Assembly: GCF_964275005.1 (NCBI RefSeq)
Contig: NC_092686.1
Location: forward strand, 45,196,333 to 45,260,332
Reading direction: 5' to 3'
From: Diadema setosum
Taxonomy: Eukaryota > Echinodermata > Echinoidea > Diadematoida > Diadematidae
Length of the DNA stretch: 64,000 bases
The notes under the pieces are model-generated. The model was not told the DNA's origin. It worked only from the letters and a program-made list of their open reading frames with translations, and did not search any database. The first letter of the stretch is position 1, and every line of letters begins with the position of its first letter. A program made the translations under genes and the position numbers. This document shows, one piece after another, positions 11,780 through 24,502 of this stretch.

Positions 11780-12224
11780 CCGAGCAACTGATTGGTTGAA
11801 GTGACCACCTCAATTTTTCAGCAGGAGTGGTGTGCGGATTAGACTTTCTCCCGGTCACTCGAGGCCTATAGCGCGCTTGGGTTCTGCTCTCTAGCTCTCT
11901 GCTCAAGACTGTAAATGCTGTCAACAGTTTAAAAAAAGGCTAGGAGTACTTATGTACTGGGAATTCCCACTTTGATTTATACTTATATACAATAAAGTGA
12001 CCTAATGCGTGAACTACAGTGCTTTGGATCTATAGTGCATTGCCATAAACTTAATCTGCTGGTGTATATCGTTAGTCCAAACGCTTAACCTGCTCTTTAT
12101 TTTTGCTTTCTTCATCGATGGTAAGCATCATATTATTTGCGGTCATTCCAAAGTCGGACAAGTGCAAGAAATTCATCACAACCTTTCACATTTACAGGCG
12201 CAGGAGAAAACTGAACATCAAGTC
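11780..12224 (+). promoter_or_regulatory. Candidate promoter and 5' leader of copy B
   Basis: Contains an inverted CCAAT word (GATTGGTTGAAG, near 11791) and a MYB-like CAACAGTT near 11923. At 11956-11972 a GGGAATTCCCA block resembles the GGGAATACCC block upstream of copies C and D. A likely 77-bp leader intron runs from the donor GTAAGC at 12121 to TTTACAG at 12197, leaving 27 leader bases before the ATG at 12225. Positions of transcription start are not visible. Confidence 0.35.
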
Positions 12225-13113
12225 ATGTCCAGACGGCAACCCAAACAGACGCCCGGCGTCCGCGGCACTGTAATAGAATTGACGAGGAGTGCCGCGGTAA
12301 TCGGCCTAGAGGGATACAACTATCACGGGGAGAGCGCCTGGATGAACTGTTCGGTCATGCGCAGAGGAATGGATGCCAAAGTTGAAGATCTGACCAACTT
12401 TATGCGTATAGGTATTGAATTCCGCTTTATTACCCGAACGACTTAATACAATGTAAGCAAGATATGCATCGTAGACGAGATGAAATGAAAAAGTTTGTGT
12501 ATGAAGGAGAAGTAGAGAAAGAATAGACAAATTGCATGGATGTGTTAAGTTATCAAAAGGGTTCTGTAAATGAACATTGTGATACGTATGCTCGCTGGAC
12601 GAAGGGGTGAATGTAAGAGGTTGTGATGGATACCATGAAGTGCAGTCTTACCTCATTCATTTGAAGTACGCTGCAAGATGTATCAGAATTGGCTTTTGCT
12701 ATAACCGTTGTCATGATCATGATCATCATCATATTCATTACACTTTGAGAATTATTATCAATATCGAGCTTAGCATCATACTTGGAGGAGTTAGCTCATT
12801 ATTCTAAATATCATGTTTATCAGCACTGCATAAAAAGATGAGCTTTAATAACCAAAGTGCAATGTGCTCAGAATGACAGGGGAGGGTAACAAGAAAGATT
12901 CCCGGAAAGTGAAACTGTTTCTTTGCGTTATGTTCTGAAGGTTTAGAAAGTTTTCTCAAGTAAAACTAAGCAAATACATACATTGATAGACCATTCAATA
13001 TTGTGGACGGCACTCTGATGAAATATTATGATCTTACAGACAAGGAAAAAGGGAAATGCTGAAGAAGAAGAAGAAGAAGAAGAAGAAGAAATAGAAGTTG
13101 TAAAGTAGTAGTA

Positions 13114-13155
<42 letters not shown>

Positions 13156-16100
13156 AAGTAGCAGTATTAGTAGCAGTAAATTTAGTATAAGTAGTAGCGG
13201 TAGTAGTAGTTGTAGAGAAATCTATTTAATTTGAACAGGTTTCTAGATTTAAAGAAGTTATAGCAGTCAGAATCAGAATTACATTTTTAACATAAATTGA
13301 ACTAGACATCACTAATGTTAAAAAAATGTTCAAAAAATAAGAAAAAAATGTTCGTTGAAAAGTATTTCATTGATTATGATTACACACGATGACAACCTTA
13401 AAGCATATCACAAGGTCCGTGTTGTTCCGATATTAACGTTAGATACTTTGAAGCCCACGGTTTGTGCAGGATTGTACCCTATTCACCGATGTCATTAAAG
13501 TGCAAGCTTTTGCAGCACATGCAGCTGAGTAGCATTGCCTATATTTTACAGACCAAAAGACCCCCTCCCCCAACCTCCAACCCCCTGCACGAGCGGTTAT
13601 AGACAGTAAGAGTGTAAGGACGGAACCTTTGGAAATTAACGGGTATTGTGATTTTTCCCCGATTTTGTTCTTTTTTTTGCCGAGAAAAATCATTATGAAT
13701 GTAGGCTAGTCATAATCATTCACTGCTGGTTAGGACATTCAAATGAAGAAGTGAATAAGTCACGGTTTCATGATAATGAGGAGGTAATTTCTTAGTTTTT
13801 GTCACACAATCATGAACAAAGAATCATTATAACAGTGAATTGTGGTAATGATGATGGTTTTAATTAATATTACTTTACCACAACGCCTCTGATTTCATAC
13901 ATATAACTTAATCAATACAAAGTTATACCATAAATTCACAACGCAACGTATTAACGCAACGCATTTTGATCGGCATGGTAAAGCAAGGCGTACACGCGCG
14001 CCAACGACTACCAACGATACCACAGGGTTTTCATGTAAACCACCCACCATCAGTTCTCTTTGAAGCACCCATAGCCGTAATGGTCAAGAATCTCTGAAAA
14101 CTAATGGATGCAGAAGGAGACCCGGATCAACACCAAAACCTTATCAACAGTTTCTTGGCCCATTTCAAAGCTACAATGCACCCTGAACACTCATCCAAGT
14201 CTGTTCACAACTCTTTGCACGAAGTTGATAAAAAACAAATTAACAGATAGACAGACAAGCCAAACATAATCTCCCTGGCGGGGTCGTACTAATGTGACTG
14301 TTAGTAGCTTTTCATCCAACATAATAATGCTGATAATCAGATATGCTCATCTGAAAATTTTGCATTTTTGTTCTTTCAGGGGACAGGGTGATCATGGTAA
14401 TCGAGAAGATGTCAGATGTGCCCGCGCGATATCAGAGAGGAACTAGTAAGTGGAACGTCTTTGACGCACGACGTGACATCACAACCCCACGTCCTGCTGC
14501 CTTCCCTTCACCAGCTAGCTACATGGTCATGGCGACTAATCAGCTTTACGTTTACCAGAGCCTTGGTAGAGTGCAGACGGCAGAACTCCTCGTCTCCATC
14601 CGCCAGATACTGTCCGTGTGGAACGTGGTCGATCTCGTGACATTCATCAATCTATGGCGCCTCAAATCAACTGGCTTCTCCGCAGACGAGAATTCTCTTC
14701 GAGGATTCGTCAATGATTGCCTAACTGGAGTTTACTGTGAGTTCTCTGGCGGGAAACTGCAGTTATATCAGGGCTTCGATGAAGAGGAAATTAGAATCGA
14801 AATGAAGTGGAGATTTGCTACCTGTAGGGAGCAGCAGCCACGAAAGCGCGGGATAATCGACAGCATTGTGGGCGCGCTTGTGGTAGAATCTCCAGCAGTC
14901 ACGAACGCCATTTTGGATTCTTTGCTGAAGAAAGCTGCATCCAATCAGAAGGTTGTTGTTGGAGTGGATTGCGAGGGAGTTCATCTCGGTAAGTTTTCAG
15001 CCTGTATTCAAATTAAGAAATGAAAACGATAAATCAATGATAACCCTTGAAATATTTGTTCAACGAGAATTTTCATGGAATTCCCTTTGTTTTCAACAAC
15101 TCTGCAAAGAAATTGTTAGGTTTGATTGTCAGATATTGCGGTACCTTCTCAATTTTTCCCCAGGTCGTTACGGTTCCCTCACACTTCTCCAGCTGGCAAC
15201 CATGGATGGTCACGTGTACATCTTTGACATCCAAAAAAATCCCGATCTTCTCAGATCAGGACAACTGAGACAGCTGCTAGAAGATCCCAAGATCATCAAG
15301 GTACATTGTAGCGCTTTACATTGTGAATTCATACGAATTTCTGTTACGAAGCAAGAGACAATGGATGCCACCTTGTCGTAAGTGAGCACAATACACTGGT
15401 GTCCTAGCAACCAGTTTGAAATGCGACACAATCCCACTCACTCTCCAGAGTCCTAATCTTCAGTAGTTCCCTCCGATCTTGATAGTACATTATTGTAGTA
15501 TGTGCTAATAGTATTAGAATCACTGATCAATGGATAATGGACTAACAGTCACGATGTGATTTTGGCGTTCAATCTCAGTAAGATATGATTGTTGGTTGTT
15601 CTTTGTTTTTTTTTGTACTTTGAATGAAATTTGTAATTTTCTGTTTTGGAATGACTGAATTAGTATATCATTATACCGTGGTAATTATAACTGTAGTGTC
15701 AGGAGTGGATCAATATAACTTAAATGACTTATTTACTACCCCTTTGCCCTTAATTCACATCCAAGGTTATTCACGACTGTCGCAACGACACGGCTGCTCT
15801 CAAAGCTAAATTCAACATCCAGCTTGCCGGAGTTTTCGACACATCGGTAAGATAATACAGTAAGCGTTGTTGTTGTTGTTGTGTTTCAGGCGCGACATTC
15901 ACATATGAATATTAATTTGCGCCTTCATCTGCCAAAGCAATATTAGCCTTTTGTCAAGGCCCTCTTGCTAACATCCGGCTTGGCAGAGTTTTCGACACAT
16001 CGGTATAATAATACAGTACGGACCGAATTCACGAAGGTGGTACAATAGTAACCATGGTTTAAACCATTGATGATTAATGGAGCGCCAAGTGTCGCACGGC

Positions 16101-17584
16101 CTATTTCGTAACGAAATAGGCCATGTGGCACTTGGCGCTCCATACATTTCGTAACGAAATAGGTAATGCGACACTTGGCGTTCCATACAAATTGTCATGG
16201 TTTAAGCCATGGTTTCAATAACTTACCACCTGCGTGAATTCGGGCCTAAGCGTTTTGCCAAAGAAATATTAGCCTTTGTCAAGGCTCTCTTGCTGTATGG
16301 TGCAGAGAGCCCAGCGCTGTCGCGCTCGGCTGGGCTCGCTTCGCTCGCCCGTTATAGCCATTATAATTTTATATTATGCATAGCCTATTTCGTGACGAAA
16401 TGAACATTTCGTCGACGAAATCGACGAAGTGACTGATTTCGTAATAAAATAGGCCATGCGACACTTGACGCCCATACAAAACTACGGTCTTTGTCCATCG
16501 TTTAAACCATTGTTTCAACTGTACCACCTTCGTGAAGTCGGGCCTTGAGGTCTGTAAATATAATATGTTTTCCCAAGCGGTCGCCATGGGAGATGCAATG
16601 GCAACTTGTTATCGTTAGCATTTTATCACGACCTCTTCATTTTGTCCAACTATTTGAATATCAAAACAACCACGCAGTTCTTTCTTGCAGTAAAATTTGT
16701 GATATTTAGAATTGAAAAGGCAGGATAGCATCTTGGCTGACACAACCGTCATTTTATTTCTCTTGACCCGAACAGGTTGCCTACTCGACGATCATGGAGC
16801 AGTGTAATAAGATTGGGAAACCCTATCGTATTGGACAAAAGGCGTTGTGTAGTGCCCTCGGGGAGGACACAACCTTCAAAGATGATGCCATCTTTGAGAG
16901 GATGACGAGCGACAAACAGCTTTGGGCACGGCGCCCTCTGACGGTTGACATGAAAAATTATGCGGCCGCTGATCCAGTCAGTCTTGTACCTCACGTGTAT
17001 CAGGCCCTGGATGGGTAAGTACTGAAGATAGTCTTAGCGTTGTTGGAATTCCCAAGCGATGGCAGAGGAGGGAGATGAAATTTTGAACATCTGGAAACAG
17101 TAATCATTAGTGACCGAATATGGGCTATGTCATTATTGAATTCCTTCCTAACACACACTTTGATAACAATAAGTAATGTAAAAGTTAATGGGAGAGTACG
17201 TATGCATCTTACACTGCACTCTCTCAGGCATTACCTGGCGAATTAATGCTAGAGTGGGAGAAAGAGAGAGAGAGAGAGAGAACAAACAAAAACACAAAAA
17301 CGGTCAGACTACTAATGTCAAATGTCGCACGATGAGGTAAACATCTCATGCGCCTCGATATTGTTAATTTCAGTATGTGAAATTAAGTAATAATGATAAT
17401 CTATATGGTCTTATATCAAATATTTCCGACAAGAAACTATGAAAAGGACAAGATAAAGTATGTTTGAATGCAAGGTTATATCATATTCCTGTTGCGTGAT
17501 ATCGGTTTTACTTGCAGAATGATCAGTCCGTTTTGGCGGGATTACTTCGACGCCAAGTGCAAGGACGCCCTCAAGGAGCTGTAA
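12225..17584 (+). CDS. EXD1-like DEDDy 3'-5' exonuclease, copy B (complete)
   Basis: Exons: 12225-12411, 14380-14988, 15164-15300, 15766-15846, 16776-17014, 17518-17584. All junctions are GT-AG, phases 1,1,0,0,2, giving about 439 residues. Residues 10-85, split over exons 1-2, form a small beta-rich domain (GVRGTV...AVIGLEG...GDRVIMVIEK), comparable to the Lsm-like N-terminal domain described for mouse EXD1. A mostly helical middle follows. The nuclease domain starts near residue 250 with VDCEG (D259, E261), then HDCRND (D319) and YAAAD (Y400, D404), so all four acidic positions plus the tyrosine are present. Known EXD1 proteins act in cytoplasmic piRNA biogenesis; vertebrate EXD1 is catalytically dead, this one should not be. 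The start is chosen because homology begins right after it and a leader acceptor lies 27 bases upstream. No breaks are seen. Confidence 0.88.
12412..14379 (+). other. Intron 1 of copy B
   Basis: Two-kilobase intron with trinucleotide microsatellites (separate entry) and otherwise AT-rich unrecognised sequence. It ends in TTCTTTCAG. Copy E has no intron at this place. Confidence 0.6.
13061..13220. repeat. (GAA)n then (AGT)n microsatellites
   Basis: About ten GAA units followed by about twenty AGT units with decaying copies to the right. Confidence 0.95.
15813..16298 (+). repeat. Tandem duplication including the 3' half of exon 4, copy B
   Basis: The segment from AACATCC inside exon 4 through the intron to CAAGGCCCTCTTGCT (15813-15968) is repeated immediately after (15969-16298). 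The second copy again contains GAGTTTTCGACACATCGGTA, the exon 4 end plus donor, and it is split by a MITE at 16019-16246. The second exon piece lacks an acceptor and is likely silent. Confidence 0.75.
16019..16246. mobile_element. Foldback MITE (CGAATTCACGAAGGTGGTAC family)
   Basis: Ends CGAATTCACGAAGGTGGTAC and the complementary CCACCTGCGTGAATTCGGGCC. The interior has repeated inverted words such as GCGCCAAGTGTCGCA and ATTTCGTAACGAAAT. Compared with the unoccupied tandem copy at about 15853-15862 it sits between TA and TA, so the target was TA. A full-length relative lies at 28282-28503. Confidence 0.75.
16383..16544. mobile_element. Partial copy of the same MITE
   Basis: Contains ATTTCGTGACGAAAT, GCCATGCGACACTTG and the right end GTACCACCTTCGTGAA-TCGGGCC. 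The left terminus is missing. Confidence 0.6.
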
Positions 17585-17908
17585 CTTGTCGACAGATTTG
17601 CTTTCGATCGGGCACAGTACCTTCTCTGCGGATTCGAAGTCTGACGCAAGATCAGTGATGGCATAATATGACTGATCTACTTTGCTGCCCAACTGCATAA
17701 TTATATGACTTATACTAGCTTACACCATCACTGTTTTTAATTGCATCACATCCGATCTAACAAAGAAGTGTGTATCTGTAAGGATGGATGGATGATAGAT
17801 TGATGATTAAACATAAATAGTTACCTGTGCTTTCCAAACGCAGAACTGGATAGACTTATGTATTACCTGTCATGTAATACTTGTGCAGTTGTATCAGTTT
17901 ACTTGCAG

Positions 17909-17975
17909 AAATATCTATAGTTTTTTGTTTTTTTAGCAACTACCTCGACGCCACGTTTATCCCTGTTAACAATCC
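17909..17975 (+). pseudogene. Relic terminal exon (6b) behind copy B
   Basis: TTTACTTGCAG is followed by a strongly decayed exon 6, of which the words TACCTCGACGCCACGTTTA (compare TACTTCGACGCCAAGTG) are the clearest. An insertion of T-rich sequence interrupts it. It is not usable as an exon. Confidence 0.55.
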
Positions 17976-17984
17976 TTTTTGACT

Positions 17985-19439
17985 GTTACTCTAGACGAAT
18001 GACAACGTACGTATATCAATATACAGTATGAGATAAAGGACAATGCAAATTAGTCATAATATGGTTATACACATCATGCAGCCATGAGGTGAAACAATTG
18101 AGATTAATTCAATGATGTTAAATTCCATTTTTCGAGATTTATGGTCGCAGTGACGAATTATTCAGGTAGTGTCTCACTTTGAAATTCCGTGATTCAACTT
18201 TTACTGTTTTTACGAGACAATTTGTAACCAATATTACCATTAAACACAAATCACACAATTGCATGTACGCTTTTGTTTCTTTGGCACATTCGTAACGGTA
18301 TCCAGTAGTTTGTTTGCTGTTTACCGCAATACTATCCATCAAGCATCGAAACATAAAAGTGTAGTTAACGGATAGATCATTCCTCCAATAATAGTGTACA
18401 CACGTATAGTCATATTCGATGCGCACATATAGGGCAATATTATTTCGTGACAAGATATCAAATGACAACTCCCGCCTTTGTATTCAAAGAGGTACATGTA
18501 TTTGCAAAAGACCTCGATTAGCCATGGGACGGGGCGGTGATAGAAAGTCTCACACTCTGAGTGCTTTCAGCGTCTAAAGATAGATGACATCATTTTAATT
18601 CATATACAGCCTGTTTCTGACTTCAACTTTACAGGAGCTTTAAAGATATCGTATTTATATTGTGCTTGAAAGGACCTTCACTCTTCTTAACTCAATCTTC
18701 GATATTTTATGAAAAATGCTCCGCGTATAAATTGTACTTTATAGTTATGATTCAATCGAAGTAATTAATTCAAACGTGTACTCCCGAGTAGCGGAACATG
18801 AGTTGGGCTGGGAGAAGGCCTTCAGACACACCTGCTTCCTTAAATTCTTCATTCTTCCAGCCAGCTGTAACATGTATGTATAGGATCAAAAGATAATTAT
18901 AGGGGTTTTACACCTCATGTACATTTTACTATGATTTACTTTTGTGTTTTCATAAAGTGCTTATATAGGCCCTAATGTACCTGTATTCTAGTAATTGTAG
19001 CGGTGACACAGTGAAAGATAAATATGATTGCTGCAATTAAAATTATCATCTTCGTGCGGATTGTCATCAGTATAATGATAACGTTGGTTTACAAGTCTAG
19101 TAGAAGGAAAGCAATACCACTACGCATAATTGATGATAGAATATTGACGATAACAATAGTGACAATAATTACAAGAAGAATCAATAGTCTTTATTAAAAC
19201 TTGTACATTGCAAAACGCATGATCACTGTATAATCCAGATGAAATTTCAGCCAATAATGCAAATGGTATTTAAAATAATTGATTCGACTTTTAAACAAAG
19301 AAATTAGGGCTTTCAACCCCTAGACATGTTTGGATTCAGCAAATTTAGCAATATTCTTTAGAAGAACACATCAATGGATTGAATGAAGTTGATGTTTTGG
19401 ATGTCTCATGTCTTGTAACATTGGTGCTATTACGAAGTT
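17985..19439. other. Intergenic, nothing recognised
   Basis: AT-rich sequence downstream of copy B. No exon, RNA gene or clear repeat is seen. Confidence 0.5.
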
Positions 19440-20835
19440 AAATGTCATTTTCTCACTCCCACCCTCTTAATGTTATACTCAGCCTTAATCTTACCTTATC
19501 TTGATTATGGTATCACAGTTTTGGGGAACACTTATTCAACTTATTTCGATAGACTGTCATGTCTCCAGAAAAAAAAAAAATCGTATAATTTGCAGCGTAT
19601 CTTGGAGATCCCACACCGATGTTTTATACGAACTCAGCAAATAATTCATTACATCCCATTTTCAAATGCATGTTTGCGAGAAACCACTCTTTCCATAAGT
19701 ACAAACTCGTCACTCTTAAGTAACTAGGACTACTTTCACATAAGGTACATTTATATTTGCTGGACCAAAATTTTGGAATGCAAGTTTGTGGTCTCTTTGA
19801 TAGTTTGAAAGCAGCCCAAGTTTAAATTCCTTAAAAATTAATTTGAAGAAAAAAAATTACAAAACTTCATCCGAGTCTCATCATCAAACTGCAAAAGAAC
19901 CGGAACTAACTGTATTTTCTTTCAAAACCGAGCAATTGCTCAGTGACCCCGACCATGCATTAGAGGAGACCTCCGTATGATTTTCAGACTTACATTTTAA
20001 CAACTGTAAATCAGTTATACTGAGTACATGGTTCAGAATTTATTGTGATTGGGATGAGGAATAAGAATGTTTTCAAAATTTATAACAAATTGCAATGAAC
20101 AAGGAGGGTGACATGGCAACCTCACCATAAGAATGCACGAGTTGGGGCTCAAGGAAGCAGAACAAAAGAAAGCATGCATAGATTTTACACAGTTGAACTT
20201 GCTAAGGAAGCGCTATTGTAATGGAATTACACTGCTACATTTCTTAAATATAAGGCTCCTATGTCATCAACACTGTTCAGTGTAATTTGTTTAAGATTTT
20301 TGGAGCATTGATTTCTCTGCTTAAGGATCACAATAAATTCCACAATTCTGTACACAGAGTTGTTGATTACGTACAATGTACTACATGACGTGAAATTATG
20401 AAAATCGTCTGAAATGCCCGTTTAATTCTTGTCTTCTTATAGTCCTATGCCTTCGAACCACGTAGGCCTTATTATACTTTCTCTCATTCTCTCTGTTTCT
20501 CCTCCTCTAAGTATAGTACAGCTGTGGTAGATTTGTCTAGGATGTTTTTTTGATTACGGTTAGTTAGGTTTCCATGCCTTAGTTTGTTTCGTAATTCCGC
20601 TCCTTATGCATAACAGTATATCAATCATTTTGTAGTTGCATTACATGAGGGGGAATTGCACCCTACAAGCATCGCTTTTTAGCATTCCACCCCATTTTCA
20701 GCATTTCCGTATACTTTGAATATTTTGCAAACTCAATCGTTTATTGTACATTGTAATGTAATTTGCGCATTCAACTTCTGTAAGCAAATATATATGTTTC
20801 TGTTGAAAAAATAATAATTGAAATGAATGAATGAG
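19440..20835 (+). mobile_element. 3' end of a CR1/Jockey-like LINE, split by a MITE
   Basis: The left part reads LYSALILPYLDYGITVLGNT and LSCLQKK, the conserved segment just after the reverse transcriptase in CR1/Jockey elements. The far right ends with a simple AAATGAATGAATGA tail near 20830. The stretch between is interrupted by the MITE at 19961-20424. That both flanks belong to one LINE copy is inferred. It is broken by stops and 5'-truncated. Confidence 0.6.
19961..20424 (+). mobile_element. MITE family R1, copy 1
   Basis: Begins with a form of AAAGGAGACCTCCGGATGAT and ends GAAAATCGTCTGGAATGCCC-like. The interior aligns closely with 49562-50029 (for example GAGTTGGGGCTCAAGGAAGC in both). 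A third copy lies inverted at 34362-34713. No coding capacity. Confidence 0.75.
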
Positions 20836-23690
20836 AGTTTGGAGAAAAAAATGATAATCCGTTCAAATGTAATGAATATGCAAATATTCCAATTTACTTA
20901 AATCATTGTGCTGCAATGGCTGGACAGGGAAGGCTACAACAGTATAGTGATCTCTAAATTGTGCAGTGTATACAAAGAGAATTCCATAAGAATTCTTTCT
21001 TTTTTAAATTGAAATCACACATTCCCTTGACTTATAACTGACATATTATACAGGGTTAACATCATTACTTTGTCTTCTTGGAATTGCAAGTCAAGAATTC
21101 TTTCATTATGCCATAAAATTGGAAATGTGCAGAATTTTCTTCACAATTCTTTTAAGAACAGAAAGAGAGAACTTAAGGATAAGAAAATTCCAGCCATATT
21201 ATTATAAGGAAGAAAACAAAACAACTGAGATGAGTATTTTCCTATGCAGCATGGCCTCGAAAATACTTGGATGTCTTAGATTAATGTAACAAAGTGATGT
21301 CGATATTCATAAAGCTTTTGATCTCTACAAAATGACACAACTATACTTTATAATGCCAGACTAAGGCGTGTCAACGAAAATACTATAATTACTTCAATTA
21401 TGTTTGCTTTCGATGTCGTACCGCAGCATTGTTCTCATGAAAAACAAGACACAAGACATTAAATGGAAAATACATACTCAATATGCCTGACATTTGTGGT
21501 TTAAAACACATTGAATTCTATGATCTATGCTATCAATTAACGTTGGTGTCTGTGTGTGTGTGTGTTATCATTAACATTTATATTATCGTCAGGACCCAAA
21601 ACTATGCATTGTGTATGTGTAGTGTTGTAAGTCATAATAATTATATTCAGTTGCATTTTTTTTTCCAGTACTTGGGAGAGTATGTTGGTCATGGCATAAA
21701 TGAACGTATTTGAAATGTAGTTTGTCGTACGTTGTATCCCAGACTGCGCAGACAGATTATTATTTTCTACAATAGGTGCAGCTGGTTTTCCCCGGAGAAT
21801 TCACTGTACAAAAATTGAATAAGTGCGATGCCTAGACGAGTATAGATACAATGATAATACACATGTACCAATAAAATGCAAAGAGAAATGATTTATAACT
21901 GATGTTGCATGATGACAGCAATTGGTATTGAACAAAATCTGGGTACCCCACAAGTAGATTTATTGTACTGTCTCTCTCTCTCTCTGTCACACATACAATA
22001 GTATGCTCATTAAGGCCTTCTCAGTTCGAGGTATAACACGATAACATCATATAATACAAAATGGATTTTTCTTTCTTTCTTTTTTATCTAAGGCAGTCCC
22101 AACACTGTTGCATTCGGATGTAGCTTACAAAGTGTATTATTCTAATCGCAATTATTTGTCATTTTCTCCTTATCATTACTAATATTCTAAACAATCAAAC
22201 CACGCATCATTCTTTTGTAGTACACACAGCAAACGTGTTCCAAACTTTTTGTTTATCCATGATATAGTTTTATGATACCATGAAATCATTTTTGTAAACA
22301 AATTGCGCAACTTTTGCATAATGCCTCTTGTTAAATTTCATCATTGCCACGATTGCTACCTGTAAAATGATTTTATCACAAACCTATGATTTCTGCAATA
22401 TACATTTCTTTTAAATATGGGAAATACACTTAAGGTTTGTTTGTATGCCAGTGAGAAACTTATTAGGTGATGACATTATTCCTTAAATAAAGTTAATTAT
22501 GTGATTATGTTTTTAAAAAACCACCAAAAACGTTTTGTTTTTACGAGAATTGTGCTGCCATTTAATTCAGTTGATTGCATGTGTAGCCTGTTCTTGATTT
22601 CATTGTCACAGTGACCGGGTATTATGATGCCTAATCGAGTGTGACACATGCAGTGATTAAATACGGACACAAACAGACTTGTTTTGTACTGAAAAGCACT
22701 ATGGTTGAATTTGATGACTGTAATACACACTGTACAAAATGTACGCAGCATACCAACTAGTGTGTTATACATTTGCAGACCCATAACACATTCAGTGATT
22801 CTACCAAAATAGGCATCACCAATTCACAATAATAGCACTATTTTTTCCTCTTTTATCTTTAGGGAAAGCAGTCACATCGCTCATGTGTTTGGGAAATTTG
22901 GTTGTATATCATTACAAAAGCAATCGTTTGCACTTTGTTTCTTATTCTAAAACCATGAATCTCAGTACATTTCATTCCCACTAAACACAGAAAGAAAGGT
23001 CTCAAAATTCTTCTTATCAATCATACCGTAAGATTATTTCTTTTCTGTAAGAGATCAGGTAACTGTAACAACCTCCCCTTGTTGGTGCTATCATTGCTGA
23101 ACTATAACTACACTGTAGTATGATTTCATCCGAAACATTATTTTTCCTGTTCCACTCTGCATTTGATACTGCATTTAATCATGCCACCTGAGACTTGCAA
23201 GAGGCCGATGACACCTTACTGCACCTCGATAATATAATTTACACGTTTGCTTGTTATTCAGCTATACGCGAAGCTGGTCTTCCATGGGGTCCAGTTGTAT
23301 GTTATTGTGAATGATACCGATATCATGAATATGTTGTTAATGTACCAAATTTGACAGTCCAGAACTCTTCCACAGTTGGCTGATGAGATAAAGATGATCA
23401 AAGTTGTGCTTCTTTGATTTTACTCTAGTCATAACTGTCAAAACAAAACAAACTAGGGTTTATCAATGCAGTCTGTCTTTGTAACTTTATAATCCTTCGA
23501 TCACCTACAAAACAACCTACAAATTTACAAAGTTGATGATAACATTTAGATTCTGTTTTTGTTTTTGTTTTTACTCGTAAGATTGAAAGCTTAATTCTCA
23601 TCGAAGAATCTTAATTCTTTAAAAGCCAGTTTAAGAGTAGGTAGAGGTATTTGCTGTCCCCCCCCCCCAAATGTTTAACTTTGTTTTACT
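20836..23690. other. Intergenic, nothing recognised
   Basis: Nearly 2.9 kb of AT-rich DNA without supported exons, RNA genes or family repeats. It holds short GT and TC runs near 21550 and 21972. Confidence 0.5.
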
Positions 23691-23699
23691 GAGAATAAG

Positions 23700-23800
23700 G
23701 GGTTACAGTTCTATAAGGGTCGTTAATCCAAAAATGAAATAAGGGTCGTTATTTCGAAAATGAAAATAGAAAAATAACGAACTTTATTTCATTTTTCAGT
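23700..23800. repeat. Short repeat with GGTCGTTATTTCGAAAATG units
   Basis: AAGGGTCGTTA and AAAATGAAATAA units occur three times, the last in inverted form. They resemble the longer array at 27485-27690. Confidence 0.45.
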
Positions 23801-23908
23801 GGTCGTTGGCTCAACGTTGGGCCACTGTCGTACGCTTGTCACTGATGCACGGTGGATACAAGTGGTTGGCTGTCTTACGTTGGGTCAACGTTGACAAAAG
23901 TCGAAACT

Positions 23909-24502
23909 AAGACCCCGTTTACAATGCGAGGCTCGGCCGCGGCTCGGCCGCGGCCGTGCCCAGCCCCGCTTCAGTGTAAACGCGCAAAAGGCCAAATGCG
24001 AGGCCAAAATTGGCCTCGCATTTGGCCTCGCTCTGGAGGTGGTCTCGGCCGCGGCTCGGTCGCGGCCGACCCCGGCCTTTTCTTGGTGTAAACGCAAACT
24101 GGGCCAAATGCGCGGCCAATTGCGCGGCCAATTTTAGTCTGGCTTCCAAACCCTCTGCCTGTATCTTTCGCTATTCAGGATATTAACCCCCTCAACGTCG
24201 AAAACTAGTATAGTTTAAGGTGGTTTTGTCCTGCAAAGGATTCTTTCCTTCGGCAAAGGCCTTTGCCCGAACGGCGACTTCGTCGCCACGGAATTCATTT
24301 GGCAAAGGGTCTGGAAACCAGACAATACCAAATTGCATTTGTTTACAAGCAGAGCGCCACTACGACAAAATATTGAAAGGTTTGAATCAAAAGCGCGACC
24401 GAGCCCGGCAGTGTAAACGGACAAAATTGCGGGGCCCAGCCTCGCAATTGAGGCTGGGCTCGGCCGCGGCTCGGCCCAGCCCCGCACTGTAAACGGGGTC
24501 TT
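23909..24502. mobile_element. GC-rich nonautonomous DNA element, 594 bp
   Basis: Perfect 15-base inverted ends AAGACCCCGTTTACA, with ACT directly repeated outside (23906-23908 and 24503-24505). The interior is dense in CGGCCGCGGCTCGG and GGCCAAATGCG words in both directions and stands out sharply from the AT-rich surroundings. Long open frames here arise from this base bias and are not genes. Another element is nested inside. Confidence 0.7.
24137..24323. mobile_element. Nested MITE (TAGTCT family)
   Basis: Ends GTCTGGCTTCCAAACCCTCTG and the complementary AGGGTCTGGAAACCAGAC. The core TATTCAGGATAT and CAACGTCGAAAACTAGTATA is shared with 44027-44154. It is inserted in the GC-rich element. Confidence 0.7.

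Noticed and set aside
11580-11924. 114-residue minus-strand open frame just upstream of copy B
   Set aside because: No family motif, no splice context, and it overlaps the likely promoter of copy B.
23852-24492. Several overlapping Arg/Pro/Ala-rich open frames on both strands
   Set aside because: All lie within the GC-rich foldback element, where base bias removes stops in every frame.
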